Assembly (NCBI GenBank): GCA_017531065.1
Contig: JAFXLR010000059.1
Span: 1 to 10,961, forward strand
DNA length: 10,961 nucleotides
Direction of reading: 5' to 3'
Source: Bacilli bacterium
Lineage (GTDB): Bacteria > Bacillota_I > Bacilli_A > RFN20 > CAG-826
Positions 1 to 6,600 of this stretch are shown piece by piece (the first letter of the stretch is position 1; each line of letters starts with the position of its first letter). A program made the translations under genes and the position numbers. Under the pieces are notes generated by a model. The model searched no databases and had not been told where the DNA came from. It saw only the letters and a list, made by a program, of their open reading frames with translations.

Positions 1-385
1 AGCAGAGAACTTCGCCACCGACGTGCTCTTTACGGGCTTCTGCGTCAGTGAGGATGCCTTTGCTGGTGCTGATGATGGCGATGCCAAGTCCTTTGAGGAC
101 CTTTGGAAGCTTCTCGCATTCCACGGTCACGCGAAGACCTGGTTTACTAATTCTCTTGAGATTAGTGATAACGCGTTCGCCGCTTGCGCCATACTTAAGG
201 GTTAATGTGAGGGTTTTGCTCGCGCCTTCACCTTCGGCAACGAAGGAACTGATGTAACCTTCGGCAAGAAGGATGCGGGCGATTTCTCCCTTGACCTTGC
301 TATAAGGCATGGAGACACTCTCGTAACGAAGCGCATTGGCGTTTCTGATGCGAGTGAGCATATCGGCAATTGGATCTGCAATCAT
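1..385 (-). CDS. rpsH: 30S ribosomal protein S8 (uS8), 3' end cut by window edge
   Basis: S8 binds the central domain of 16S rRNA early in 30S assembly; in E. coli it is also the translational repressor of the spc operon. Translating from the ATG at 385 gives an N-terminus starting [17 protein letters not shown], then the conserved [17 protein letters not shown] and [16 protein letters not shown] segments, and GGEVLC at the window edge. About 128 codons are visible; the family is usually 131-132 residues, so only three or four residues and the stop are missing. The start is supported by an AAAGGAG ribosome binding site 7 nt upstream. It follows rpsN by 19 nt, as in the canonical spc order. 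Identification is certain; only the final residues are unseen. Confidence 0.97.
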   Translation of the reverse strand, partial: MIADPIADMLTRIRNANALRYESVSMPYSKVKGEIARILLAEGYISSFVAEGEGASKTLTLTLKYGASGERVITNLKRISKPGLRVTVECEKLPKVLKGLGIAIISTSKGILTDAEARKEHVGGEVLC

Positions 386-404
386 TGTTTATCTCCTTTC
401 CTTA

Positions 405-590
405 TTACCATGAAGCCTTCTTCATGCCTGGGATTTCGCCTTTGTAGGCCATTTCCCTGAGGCAGATACGGCAAAGTCCGAATTTACGGAGGACACCATG
501 TGGGCGGCCGCAGCGCTGGCAACGGGTGTAGTTGCGGGTGCTGAATTTCTGTGGGCGGCTCGCTCTGACGATTAAACTAGTTTTGGCCAT
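405..590 (-). CDS. rpsN: 30S ribosomal protein S14, type Z (zinc-binding)
   Basis: This 61-residue protein is the short, zinc-binding form of S14 (uS14; also called RpsZ), part of the 30S head near S3, S10 and S19. Four cysteines form the expected pairs: Cys24/Cys27 and Cys40/Cys43 (RCQRCGR and GLCRICLR). The C-terminus ends KKASW, as is typical. The zinc-binding form is usual in Bacillota and many other bacteria, while the roughly 89-101 residue zinc-free form is carried by many genomes as a paralogue for zinc limitation. Its start is set by a ribosome binding site that directly follows the rplE stop (TAAGGAG), so translation is probably coupled to rplE. No other interpretation is reasonable. 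Confidence 0.97.
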   Translation of the reverse strand: MAKTSLIVRASRPQKFSTRNYTRCQRCGRPHGVLRKFGLCRICLREMAYKGEIPGMKKASW

Positions 591-601
591 GTTCGTTCTC
601 C

Positions 602-1327
602 TTAACGTTTGAATGGCATGCCGAGGAGTTCAAGAAGCTTGAAGGCTTCGGCATCGCTTTGAGCGGTAGTGACGATGACGATGTCCATGCCGCGGATCTT
701 AGCGATCTTATCGTAGTCGATCTCTGGGAAGATGAGCTGCTCTTTGACGCCAAGGGTGTAGTTACCATGACCGTCGAAGGCGTTCTTGGAGACGCCACGG
801 AAGTCACGGACACGTGGGAGGGCGATGGAGACGAGCTTATCGTAGAACTCGTACATTCTCTGGCCGCGAAGGGTAACTTTGGTGCCAATGGCCTGTCCTT
901 CACGGAGCTTGAAGTTCGCGATGGACTTTCTGGCTTTGGTGATGACTGGCTTCTGGCCAGCGATAGCGGTCAATTCAGCGACGCTGTCTTCGAGGGCCTT
1001 ACCATTAGAGGTGGCATCGCCAACACCGATGTTGATGACGATCTTCTCGAAGCGTGGGGCTTGCATGATGGAGGTGTAGCCGAACTCTTTGATAAGAGCT
1101 GGAACAACCTCGTTCTTATATTTGGCAAGAACACGGTTGAGCTCTTTTGCAGGAGCAGCTGGTTTCTTGCTGGCTTTTGGGGCCTCGGCCTTTGGGGCTT
1201 CTGCTTTTGGAGCAGCTTCTTTAGCAGGAGCGGCTTTTGGAGCAGCAGCTTTAGTGGCTTTAGGAGCGGAGGCTTTCTTAGCGGTAGTAGTTTTCTTAGC
1301 GGTAGCTTTCTTTTCTTCTTCTGCCAT
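602..1327 (-). CDS. rplE: 50S ribosomal protein L5 with ~62-residue Ala/Lys/Pro N-terminal extension
   Basis: L5 (uL5) binds 5S rRNA in the central protuberance and contacts the P-site tRNA. The protein is 241 residues. Residues about 63-241 (179 residues, the normal L5 length) are a standard L5 core, beginning [16 protein letters not shown], with the conserved [32 protein letters not shown] and [11 protein letters not shown] segments and ending LGMPFKR. Residues 1-62 are an extension made almost entirely of Ala, Lys, Pro, Glu and Thr, with repeated [12 protein letters not shown] units. The long start is well supported: an AAGGAGG ribosome binding site lies 7-8 nt before the ATG at 1327, and no comparable site precedes the core. 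The same kind of extension occurs on L22 and L23 in this operon. A reading frame of 250 codons on the opposite strand is a shadow of this gene. Confidence 0.96.
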   Translation of the reverse strand: MAEEEKKATAKKTTTAKKASAPKATKAAAPKAAPAKEAAPKAEAPKAEAPKASKKPAAPAKELNRVLAKYKNEVVPALIKEFGYTSIMQAPRFEKIVINIGVGDATSNGKALEDSVAELTAIAGQKPVITKARKSIANFKLREGQAIGTKVTLRGQRMYEFYDKLVSIALPRVRDFRGVSKNAFDGHGNYTLGVKEQLIFPEIDYDKIAKIRGMDIVIVTTAQSDAEAFKLLELLGMPFKR

Positions 1328-1344
1328 TGTTTTGTCCTCCTTCC

Positions 1345-1653
1345 TTACTTATCGAGGTTGGCTCCGCTCTTGGCGGTGCGAACCTTCTTGCCATTCTCCA
1401 TGGTCATGTGAACACGGGTGGCTTTCTTTGTCTTTGGGTCAATGAGAGCGACCTTGGAGGCATCAAGTGGGACATAGATGTCGAGGATTGAGCCTTCTTG
1501 GACGTTCTGGTTTGGCTTCTTGTGTTTCTTGTGGACGTTCACGCCTTCGACGACGACTTTGTTAAGCTTTGGGTAAACCTTCTGAACGGTGCCCTGCTTG
1601 CCTTTGTCATCACCGGAGAGAACGATGACTTTATCACCTTTTTTGATGTTCAT
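1345..1653 (-). CDS. rplX: 50S ribosomal protein L24
   Basis: L24 (uL24) is an early 50S assembly protein that sits beside the exit of the peptide tunnel. The 102-residue product has the N-terminal KOW motif (residues about 3-30, [20 protein letters not shown]), the basic NVHKKHKKP segment, and a C-terminal [10 protein letters not shown] stretch typical of bacterial L24. The length is normal (about 100-105). The usual GGIIEKEAPIHVSNV region is more diverged here ([19 protein letters not shown]) but aligns without gaps. The ribosome binding site (TAAGGAG) overlaps the rplN stop, suggesting translational coupling. Unlike L22 and L23, its tunnel-exit neighbours, it carries no Ala/Lys extension. 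Confidence 0.96.
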   Translation of the reverse strand: MNIKKGDKVIVLSGDDKGKQGTVQKVYPKLNKVVVEGVNVHKKHKKPNQNVQEGSILDIYVPLDASKVALIDPKTKKATRVHMTMENGKKVRTAKSGANLDK

Positions 1654-1664
1654 ATCTCTTCTCC

Positions 1665-2033
1665 TTACAAGACCTCGCTGGCAAGGGAGATGATTTTCAT
1701 GAATCCCTTTTCACGAAGCTCACGGGCGACCGGTCCGAAGACACGGGTGCCGAGTGGGTTATGATCATCATCGACGATGACCACGGCATTATCATCGAAG
1801 CCAATGGAGGAACCATCCTTGCGGATGACCTGTCTCTTGGTGCGGACGATGACGCCTTTGACGACTTGACCCTTCTTGACCTTTCCATTTGGGGCAGCGT
1901 CCTTGACGGCGCAGAGGACGATGTCACCGATGGAGGAGACCTTCATACGGGCTCCGCCGAGCTGACGGAAGATGCGGACGATACGGGCACCGCTGTTATC
2001 GGCGACCACGAGATTCGATTCATTCTGGACCAT
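1665..2033 (-). CDS. rplN: 50S ribosomal protein L14
   Basis: L14 (uL14) lies at the subunit interface, contacts L19 and forms an intersubunit bridge with the 16S rRNA; it is also the docking site of the silencing factor RsfS. The product is exactly 122 residues, the standard length. It begins [17 protein letters not shown] and has the conserved [20 protein letters not shown] and [16 protein letters not shown] regions and [13 protein letters not shown] near the end. The start at 2033 follows a strong AAGGAGG site that merges with the rpsQ stop (TAAGGAGG). Nothing about the gene is unusual. Confidence 0.97.
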   Translation of the reverse strand: MVQNESNLVVADNSGARIVRIFRQLGGARMKVSSIGDIVLCAVKDAAPNGKVKKGQVVKGVIVRTKRQVIRKDGSSIGFDDNAVVIVDDDHNPLGTRVFGPVARELREKGFMKIISLASEVL

Positions 2034-2047
2034 TATCCGTTTCCTCC

Positions 2048-2401
2048 TTATTCAGCTTTCGCTTCCTCGGCTGGGGCAGCAACGATCTCATCGGAACCTT
2101 CCTTCTTCTCGAGGGCGGCTTCGATGGCTTCGACTGACTCACCGGCTAAAGCGGCTTTATCAATGGAGACAAGTCTCCATCTCTTAAGACGGGAGAGTGG
2201 GCGGCAAGCCATGATGGTGACTTCATCACCGAGCTTGGCCTGCTCGTTCTCGTCGTGAGCGTAATACTTCTTGGAGTATCCGACTCTCTTCTTGTAAAGG
2301 GGATCATTACGCTTGGTGCTGACGGTGACGATGATGGTTTTGGCCATCTTGGTTCCGGTCACAACCCCTTGAAGAGAAGTTCTTCTATTTCTTTCTTCCA
2401 T
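2048..2401 (-). CDS. rpsQ: 30S ribosomal protein S17 with ~33-residue C-terminal tail
   Basis: S17 (uS17) is a primary 16S rRNA-binding protein of the 30S body. Residues 1-84 match a normal bacterial S17: [37 protein letters not shown] and the [12 protein letters not shown] segment. The family usually stops at about 85-90 residues, but this protein continues to residue 117 with an acidic Ala/Glu-rich tail (for example [20 protein letters not shown]). The start at 2401 is fixed by an AAAGGAG site. Its tail is acidic, unlike the basic N-terminal extensions of L5, L22 and L23. It lies 17 nt after rpmC, as in the usual order. Confidence 0.96.
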   Translation of the reverse strand: MEERNRRTSLQGVVTGTKMAKTIIVTVSTKRNDPLYKKRVGYSKKYYAHDENEQAKLGDEVTIMACRPLSRLKRWRLVSIDKAALAGESVEAIEAALEKKEGSDEIVAAPAEEAKAE

Positions 2402-2418
2402 GGTATTGGTCTCCTTTC

Positions 2419-2625
2419 TTATTTGGCCTCATGAAGGTGGAGGGCTCTCTCACGCTTCACGGTTTCGGCCTTGGCGATATCCTTACGGACATAGTGGATT
2501 TCGTCTGGGTGTTCGATCTGTCCCACCGCTCTTTGGCGGGAGAGCTCGAAGAGCTTCTGACGGAGGCTAGCAAGCTTCTCGTCTAACTCTTTTGGAGATA
2601 ACTCGCGGAATTCTTTGATATCCAT
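2419..2625 (-). CDS. rpmC: 50S ribosomal protein L29
   Basis: L29 (uL29) is a small two-helix protein next to L23 at the tunnel exit. The 68-residue product begins MDIKEFRELSPKELDEKLASL and contains the conserved LRQKLFELSRQRAVGQIEHP and VRKDIAKAETV segments. The length is normal (63-70). The ribosome binding site AAAGGAG sits inside the last codons of rplP, and the ATG lies only 2 nt after the rplP stop, so translation is probably coupled. There is no extension, in contrast to its structural neighbour L23. Confidence 0.97.
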   Translation of the reverse strand: MDIKEFRELSPKELDEKLASLRQKLFELSRQRAVGQIEHPDEIHYVRKDIAKAETVKRERALHLHEAK

Positions 2626-2627
2626 GT

Positions 2628-3038
2628 TTATTCTCCTTTCTTAACGATCTTGCAGTTGATCGGAAGTTTGAAGGAAGCCTGACGAAGGGCCTTCATGGCG
2701 ACTTCTTCAGAGACACCGCCAATCTCGAACATGACTCTGTTCTTTTTGACGACGGCGACCCATCCTTCTGGTGAACCTTTACCGGAACCCATACGGACTT
2801 CGGCTGGCTTCTTGGTGAAGGCGAGGTGTGGGAAGATTCTGATCCAGACCTTGCCAGAACGGTCGGTGTAACGTGATAAGACGATACGGGCGGCTTCGAT
2901 TTGGTGGTCGGTGATGTAGGTTCCTTCCAACGCGGCTAAGCCATATTCACCGAAGGCGACCGTGTTGCCTTTGGTGGCGACACCCTCATAGCTGAGGCCA
3001 TGTGGGCGGCGGTATTTAGTTCTACTTGGCTGGAGCAT
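2628..3038 (-). CDS. rplP: 50S ribosomal protein L16
   Basis: L16 (uL16) is a late 50S assembly protein near the A site and the peptidyl transferase centre. I chose the ATG at 3038 (136 residues, start [14 protein letters not shown]) because this is the universal L16 N-terminus and an AAGGAGG site lies 8-9 nt upstream. The frame is open to an ATG at 3095, but the 19 extra residues are rpsC sequence read in another frame. The conserved [16 protein letters not shown] stretch, around the arginine hydroxylated in E. coli L16, is present. The gene overlaps the 3' end of rpsC by 17 bp, so its ribosome binding site lies inside rpsC and coupling is likely. Confidence 0.96.
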   Translation of the reverse strand: MLQPSRTKYRRPHGLSYEGVATKGNTVAFGEYGLAALEGTYITDHQIEAARIVLSRYTDRSGKVWIRIFPHLAFTKKPAEVRMGSGKGSPEGWVAVVKKNRVMFEIGGVSEEVAMKALRQASFKLPINCKIVKKGE

Positions 3039-3735
3039 TCTTGTTTCCTCCTTCTGCTTTTGGAGCTTTCTTCTCTTCAGCGGCGGCGATTCCAACCTTG
3101 TTGGTGCCTCTGCAGCACCAGACCTTCACGCCGATACGGCCATAGGCGGTAGCAGCGCTGACAGCGGCGAAGTCGATATCCGCACGGAGGGTCTCAAGTG
3201 GAACAACGCCCTCTTTGTAACCTTCGCGACGAGCGATTTCAGCTCCACCAAGACGTCCTTGGCACTGGGTTCTGCAACCGGAAGCGCCAGCTTTTCTCAT
3301 ACGCTGGATGGCTTTCTTCTGGGTGCTACGGAAGGACTGACGGTTCTCGAGCTCAGAAGCGATCCATTTGCCGATGAGGGTAGCATCGACGTCTGGGTTT
3401 TTGACCTCAACGACTTCAAGATGTGGGTTGCCACTCTTGACGATCTTCTTAAGACCATCGTTGAGAAGTTTGGTGTTGGCACCATCTTGTCCCATGACGA
3501 CACCTGGACGGGCGACGTAGAGGGAGACGGTGACTTTGTATTCGGAATCGGTTTTGACACGCGCGATGTCGATATGGCTGAGAAGGGCTTCCTTGAGTTT
3601 TGGCTCTAAGAAGTTTCTGATGGCGATATCTTCACCAAGGAATGTTGCGTAGTCTTTTTTGGAAGCATACCAATTGGCTTCCCAGCCGCGGTTGATACCA
3701 ATTCTAAGACCGACGGCGTTAACTTTCTGACCCAT
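3022..3735 (-). CDS. rpsC: 30S ribosomal protein S3, with four unusual cysteines
   Basis: S3 (uS3) forms part of the mRNA entry pore and contributes to ribosomal helicase activity. The 237-residue product starts [18 protein letters not shown]. It has a type II KH domain with the GxxG loop at residues 82-85 (GQDG) and a C-terminal domain with [17 protein letters not shown] and LRADIDFA. Cys154 and Cys158 fall in the segment normally reading about KTQVSGRLGG, and Cys207-Cys208 replace the usual Ile-Tyr of KVWIYRG. Residues after about 212 form an Ala/Lys-rich tail ending NKNAPAK. The ATG at 3735 follows TAAGGAGG at the end of rplV. The rplP start overlaps its 3' end. Identity is certain; the cysteine cluster is odd but could be lineage drift. 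Confidence 0.96.
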   Translation of the reverse strand: MGQKVNAVGLRIGINRGWEANWYASKKDYATFLGEDIAIRNFLEPKLKEALLSHIDIARVKTDSEYKVTVSLYVARPGVVMGQDGANTKLLNDGLKKIVKSGNPHLEVVEVKNPDVDATLIGKWIASELENRQSFRSTQKKAIQRMRKAGASGCRTQCQGRLGGAEIARREGYKEGVVPLETLRADIDFAAVSAATAYGRIGVKVWCCRGTNKVGIAAAEEKKAPKAEGGNKNAPAK

Positions 3736-3747
3736 TGATATTCCTCC

Positions 3748-4284
3748 TTACCTTTCTTTCACGGTGACTCTCATGAAGCTGGTGCGCTTGATGATTGGGG
3801 AGCTTGCGCCCTTACCGCGTGGTTCGAAACGTTTCATTCTGACACCATCGCTGGCCTGGATCTCGGCGACATAGAGTTTGTCACCGGCCATGCCGAAGTT
3901 GTTGGTGGCATTGGCGGCTGCGCTCTTGATGAGCTTGGCGACTGGGTCGCTTGCAGCTTTGTTGACGTGGAAGAGGAGCTCAAGGGCCTCATTGACGTTC
4001 TTGCCACGGACGAGATCCATAACGAGACGGACCTTACGTGGGGTGACGCGGACATCACGGGCGACGGCGTGGGCCTCAGTGACCTTAGCCTTGACTGGCT
4101 CGGCCTTGACCTCAGCCTTCTTCTTGGCTGGTTTCTTCTCTTCAGCCTTTGGAGCGGCTTCTGGAGCAGCTTCTTTCTTTGGGGCTGCGGCTTTCTTAGC
4201 AGGAGCCTTCTTGGCGGCTGGTTTCTTCTCAGCCTTGGCTTCTTCTTTGACTTCCGCAGTAGCTTTCTTTTTGGTTTCTGCCAT
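3748..4284 (-). CDS. rplV: 50S ribosomal protein L22 with ~68-residue Ala/Lys N-terminal extension
   Basis: L22 (uL22) lines the peptide exit tunnel with its beta-hairpin while its globular domain lies at the outer surface near the exit. The product has 178 residues, against about 110-115 for the family. Residues 69-178 are a normal L22: EAHAVARDVRVTPRKVRLVMDLVRGK, KSAAANATNNFGM, and the hairpin FEPRGKGASSPIIKRTS. Residues 1-68 are Lys, Ala, Glu and Pro with few other residues (for example KKPAAKKAPAKKAAAPKKEA). The long form is supported by a TAAGGAG ribosome binding site, fused to the rpsS stop, before the ATG at 4284. Spacing to rpsC is 12 nt. Similar extensions on L5 and L23 suggest a shared lineage trait. 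Confidence 0.96.
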   Translation of the reverse strand: MAETKKKATAEVKEEAKAEKKPAAKKAPAKKAAAPKKEAAPEAAPKAEEKKPAKKKAEVKAEPVKAKVTEAHAVARDVRVTPRKVRLVMDLVRGKNVNEALELLFHVNKAASDPVAKLIKSAAANATNNFGMAGDKLYVAEIQASDGVRMKRFEPRGKGASSPIIKRTSFMRVTVKER

Positions 4285-4297
4285 AGTTGCTTACTCC

Positions 4298-4585
4298 TTA
4301 CTTACCGCTGGCCTGATCACCGGCGTTGTTGCCGTGATGGCCTTCGAATCTTCTAGTTGGGGCGAATTCGCCGAGCTTGTGGCCAACCATGTCCTCAGTG
4401 ACGAAGACGGTGATGTGCTCTTTGCCGTTATAGACGGCGAAGGTGTGCTCGACGAAGGCAGGATAGATGGTCGAACGTCTCGACCAGGTCTTGATGACTT
4501 CTTTTTTGCCGGCTTTATCGAGATCCTCGACCTTCTTGAGAAGGTAAGCATCTACGAACGGGCCTTTTTTGCTAGAACGTGACAT
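4298..4585 (-). CDS. rpsS: 30S ribosomal protein S19
   Basis: S19 (uS19) forms a heterodimer with S13 in the 30S head and contacts tRNA. The 95-residue protein begins [19 protein letters not shown] and carries the conserved [31 protein letters not shown] and GHHGN segments. The length is normal. The start at 4585 is preceded by AAAGGAG and follows the rplB stop by 18 nt. Nothing about the gene is unusual. Confidence 0.97.
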   Translation of the reverse strand: MSRSSKKGPFVDAYLLKKVEDLDKAGKKEVIKTWSRRSTIYPAFVEHTFAVYNGKEHITVFVTEDMVGHKLGEFAPTRRFEGHHGNNAGDQASGK

Positions 4586-4603
4586 GTGTTCGATCTCCTT
4601 TCC

Positions 4604-5434
4604 TTAACCATTACGACGTCTCATGATGAGGCGGGTGCTGTTTTTCTTGATGCGACGGGTCTTGACGCCCATAGCTTTCTTTCCCCATGGGGTGCGTGGG
4701 GCATCGCGTCCGACAGGACACTTACCTTCACCACCACCGTGAGGGTGGTCACATGGGTTCATCGCGGAACCACGGACGGTTGGACGGATACCCATGTTGC
4801 GGTTGCGACCGGCCTTACCGATGTTGACAAGGTTCCAGTCGTCATTGCCGACGATGCCGATTGTAGCGCGGCAGACGCTTAAGACTTTTCTGACTTCGCC
4901 AGAGGCAAGGCGAAGGATGGTGTATTTGCCATCGACGCCAAGGACCTGAGCCATGGAACCGGCAGCGCGGCACATCTGTCCGCCTTTGCCTGGCTTAAGC
5001 TCGATGTTGTGGATGAAGGTACCTTCTGGGATGTTCTTAAGAGCTAAGTTGTTGCCGTTTTTGATATCGGTGGCCTCGCCGCTGATGATCTTGTCACCGA
5101 CGTTGAGGTCTTTTGGTCTGATGATGTAACGCTTTTCGCCATCAGCATAGGTGATGAGGGCGAGGAAGGCGGTACGGTTTGGATCGTATTCGATCGCCGA
5201 GACAGTTCCTGGGATTTCGTCTTTGTTACGACGGAAATCGACGATTCTGTAACGGTTCTTGTTGCCACCGCCGTGGTGACGGCAGGTGATCACTCCTTGA
5301 TTGTTTCTGCCACCAGTGTGTTTCTTGGTGAGAAGAAGGGATTTTTCAGGAGTGGCTTTGGTGATTTCCTCATACGAGAGGGTCTGCATGGCGCGACGGC
5401 TCTTGGTATAAGGCTTGTAAACTTTGATTGCCAT
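4604..5434 (-). CDS. rplB: 50S ribosomal protein L2
   Basis: L2 (uL2) is essential for subunit association and peptidyl-transferase activity. The 276-residue product has the normal length and order: N-terminal [20 protein letters not shown], the [20 protein letters not shown] region, SH3-like core, and the C-terminal HPHGGGEGK loop at residues 230-238 carrying the conserved histidine (His230, equivalent to E. coli His229). Cys228 and Cys239 flank that loop where Val and Ala are usual. It is preceded by a 76-nt gap after rplW, the only long gap in the operon, with its own TAGGAGA ribosome binding site. Identity is certain. Confidence 0.97.
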   Translation of the reverse strand: MAIKVYKPYTKSRRAMQTLSYEEITKATPEKSLLLTKKHTGGRNNQGVITCRHHGGGNKNRYRIVDFRRNKDEIPGTVSAIEYDPNRTAFLALITYADGEKRYIIRPKDLNVGDKIISGEATDIKNGNNLALKNIPEGTFIHNIELKPGKGGQMCRAAGSMAQVLGVDGKYTILRLASGEVRKVLSVCRATIGIVGNDDWNLVNIGKAGRNRNMGIRPTVRGSAMNPCDHPHGGGEGKCPVGRDAPRTPWGKKAMGVKTRRIKKNSTRLIMRRRNG

Positions 5435-5510
5435 TTCTTTTCTCCTATAGTGGTTTTCTTTTTAAGATTTTTCTTATTTATATATAAGGATTAAGTCTTA
5501 AGGGTGTTTC
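5435..5510 (-). promoter_or_regulatory. A/T-rich rplW-rplB spacer, possible internal control region
   Basis: This 76-nt spacer stands out because the other junctions in the operon are 2-19 nt or overlap. Read on the coding strand it is strongly A/T-rich. It contains CTTATATATAAATAAG, which can form a 5-bp stem and offers TATA-like -10 candidates, enclosed by a weaker TTAAGA/TCTTAA inverted repeat. I could not find a convincing -35 box at the right spacing, and there is no GC-rich stem with a U-run that would make an intrinsic terminator. It may be a weak internal promoter, an RNA processing site or simply a tolerated insertion. Confidence 0.3.
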
Positions 5511-5966
5511 CTACTCTTTGAAGAGGTCGACAGCCTCGCCTTCGGCGATGGTGACGATCGCTTTCTTGTAGCCGCCGATGAAGCCTTTGTAACGTCCACC
5601 GCGGGATTTCTCCTTGGCGTTGACGTTCACGATCTTGATATCAACGACTTTGACCTGATAGAGCCTCTGGAAGCTGAGTTTGATCTCATCTTTGTTGCTC
5701 CAATCAGCAACCTTGACGGTCACTTTGTTCTCATTCTGGAGAAGAGCCATACTCTTTTCGGTGATGACTGGTTCCAAGATGACTTTGTAATCGTGCTCAT
5801 TTGGAAGAGCGATAGGTTTCTTAGCAGCTTTTGGGGCTTCCTTCTTAGCCTCGGCTTTTGGGGCCTCAGCCTTTGGGGCAGCTTCTTTCTTAGGAGCAGC
5901 CTTCTTAGCAGGAGCTTTCTTGGTAGCCGTCTTCTTTTCGGCGGCGACTTTCTTTTCTTCGGCCAT
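5511..5966 (-). CDS. rplW: 50S ribosomal protein L23 with ~57-residue Ala/Lys N-terminal extension
   Basis: L23 (uL23) is the docking site for trigger factor, SRP and the translocon at the tunnel exit. The product is 151 residues, against about 95-100 for the family. The core (from about residue 58) has DYKVILEPVITEKSM, the conserved YQVKVVDIKIVNVNAKEKSRGG region and GGYKKAIVTIAEGEAVDLF near the C-terminus. Residues 1-57 are Lys, Ala, Glu and Pro-rich, with [11 protein letters not shown] units like those in L5. The ATG at 5966 overlaps the rplD stop by one base (TAATG) and has GAAGGAGGA 9 nt upstream, which fixes the long start. Identity is certain; the role of the extension is unknown. Confidence 0.96.
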   Translation of the reverse strand: MAEEKKVAAEKKTATKKAPAKKAAPKKEAAPKAEAPKAEAKKEAPKAAKKPIALPNEHDYKVILEPVITEKSMALLQNENKVTVKVADWSNKDEIKLSFQRLYQVKVVDIKIVNVNAKEKSRGGRYKGFIGGYKKAIVTIAEGEAVDLFKE

Positions 5967-6598
5967 TATTTAAGTCCTCCTTCGAGCGCTTTGACATCGG
6001 CTTCGCTAATCACCATGGTGTTGGCGTTAAGGATGTCGTAGACGCTGATGTTGTTAAGGGCGCGGACCTCGAGGGCTTCGATGTTCGTGGCGCTCTTGAC
6101 GAGTTTCTCATCGCTTCCGACCAAGAGAACTTTGCCTTCAGCCTTGATGGTCTTGAGTGATTCGGCCATGGCTTTGGTGCTGATCTTGGCGAGTTTGAGG
6201 CTGTCCACGACGAGGAGGCCTTTGGCAGCCTTCTGGGAGAGGACGGTCTTCATAGCAAGGGCGTGAGCCTTCTTGTTCTGAGAAACGGTGTAGTTCTGGT
6301 TGCCATCTGGTCCGAAGACGGTTCCACCGCCAACCCAGATTGGGGAGCGGCTGCTACCCGCACGGGCGCGTCCGGTACCTTTTTGACGATATGGCTTCTT
6401 GCCGCCACCGGAGACTTCGTGTCTCTTCTTGGTTTTGGCAGTAGCCTGACGGGCGTTGGCGCTTTGAGCGACGACGGCGTCATGGATGGCTTGTTCGTTT
6501 TTCTCGGTGATGCCGAATACCTCGGCGCTGAGTTTGACGTCTCCGACTTTTTCGCCGGCGAGATTAACGACTGGCAAACTGATTTTCTTTTCCGCCAT
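5966..6598 (-). CDS. rplD: 50S ribosomal protein L4
   Basis: L4 (uL4) lines the constriction of the exit tunnel opposite L22; in E. coli it represses its own S10 operon. The 210-residue product (typical 200-210) has the diagnostic extended loop KKRHEVSGGGKKPYRQKGTG followed by RARAGSSRSPIWVGGGTVFGP at residues about 57-97, then the globular C-terminal half. The start at 6598 lies 2 nt after the rplC stop, with AAAGGAG in the last rplC codons. Its own stop overlaps the rplW start. Whether it autoregulates the rpsJ leader here cannot be told from the sequence. Confidence 0.97.
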   Translation of the reverse strand: MAEKKISLPVVNLAGEKVGDVKLSAEVFGITEKNEQAIHDAVVAQSANARQATAKTKKRHEVSGGGKKPYRQKGTGRARAGSSRSPIWVGGGTVFGPDGNQNYTVSQNKKAHALAMKTVLSQKAAKGLLVVDSLKLAKISTKAMAESLKTIKAEGKVLLVGSDEKLVKSATNIEALEVRALNNISVYDILNANTMVISEADVKALEGGLK

Positions 6599-6600
6599 TG

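Noticed and set aside
659..1411. 250-codon plus-strand frame opposite rplE
   Set aside because: It is a shadow of the rplE coding strand, produced by the Ala/Lys/Pro-rich codons; there is no family resemblance or ribosome binding site, and rplE is unmistakable.
3039..3095. Longer rplP start at 3095
   Set aside because: The universal L16 N-terminus begins at the ATG at 3038, which has its own AAGGAGG site; the extra residues are out-of-frame rpsC sequence.
3878..4582. 234-codon plus-strand frame opposite rplV and rpsS
   Set aside because: It runs antisense across two certain ribosomal genes; its Ala/Phe-rich sequence is just the complement of the L22 extension.
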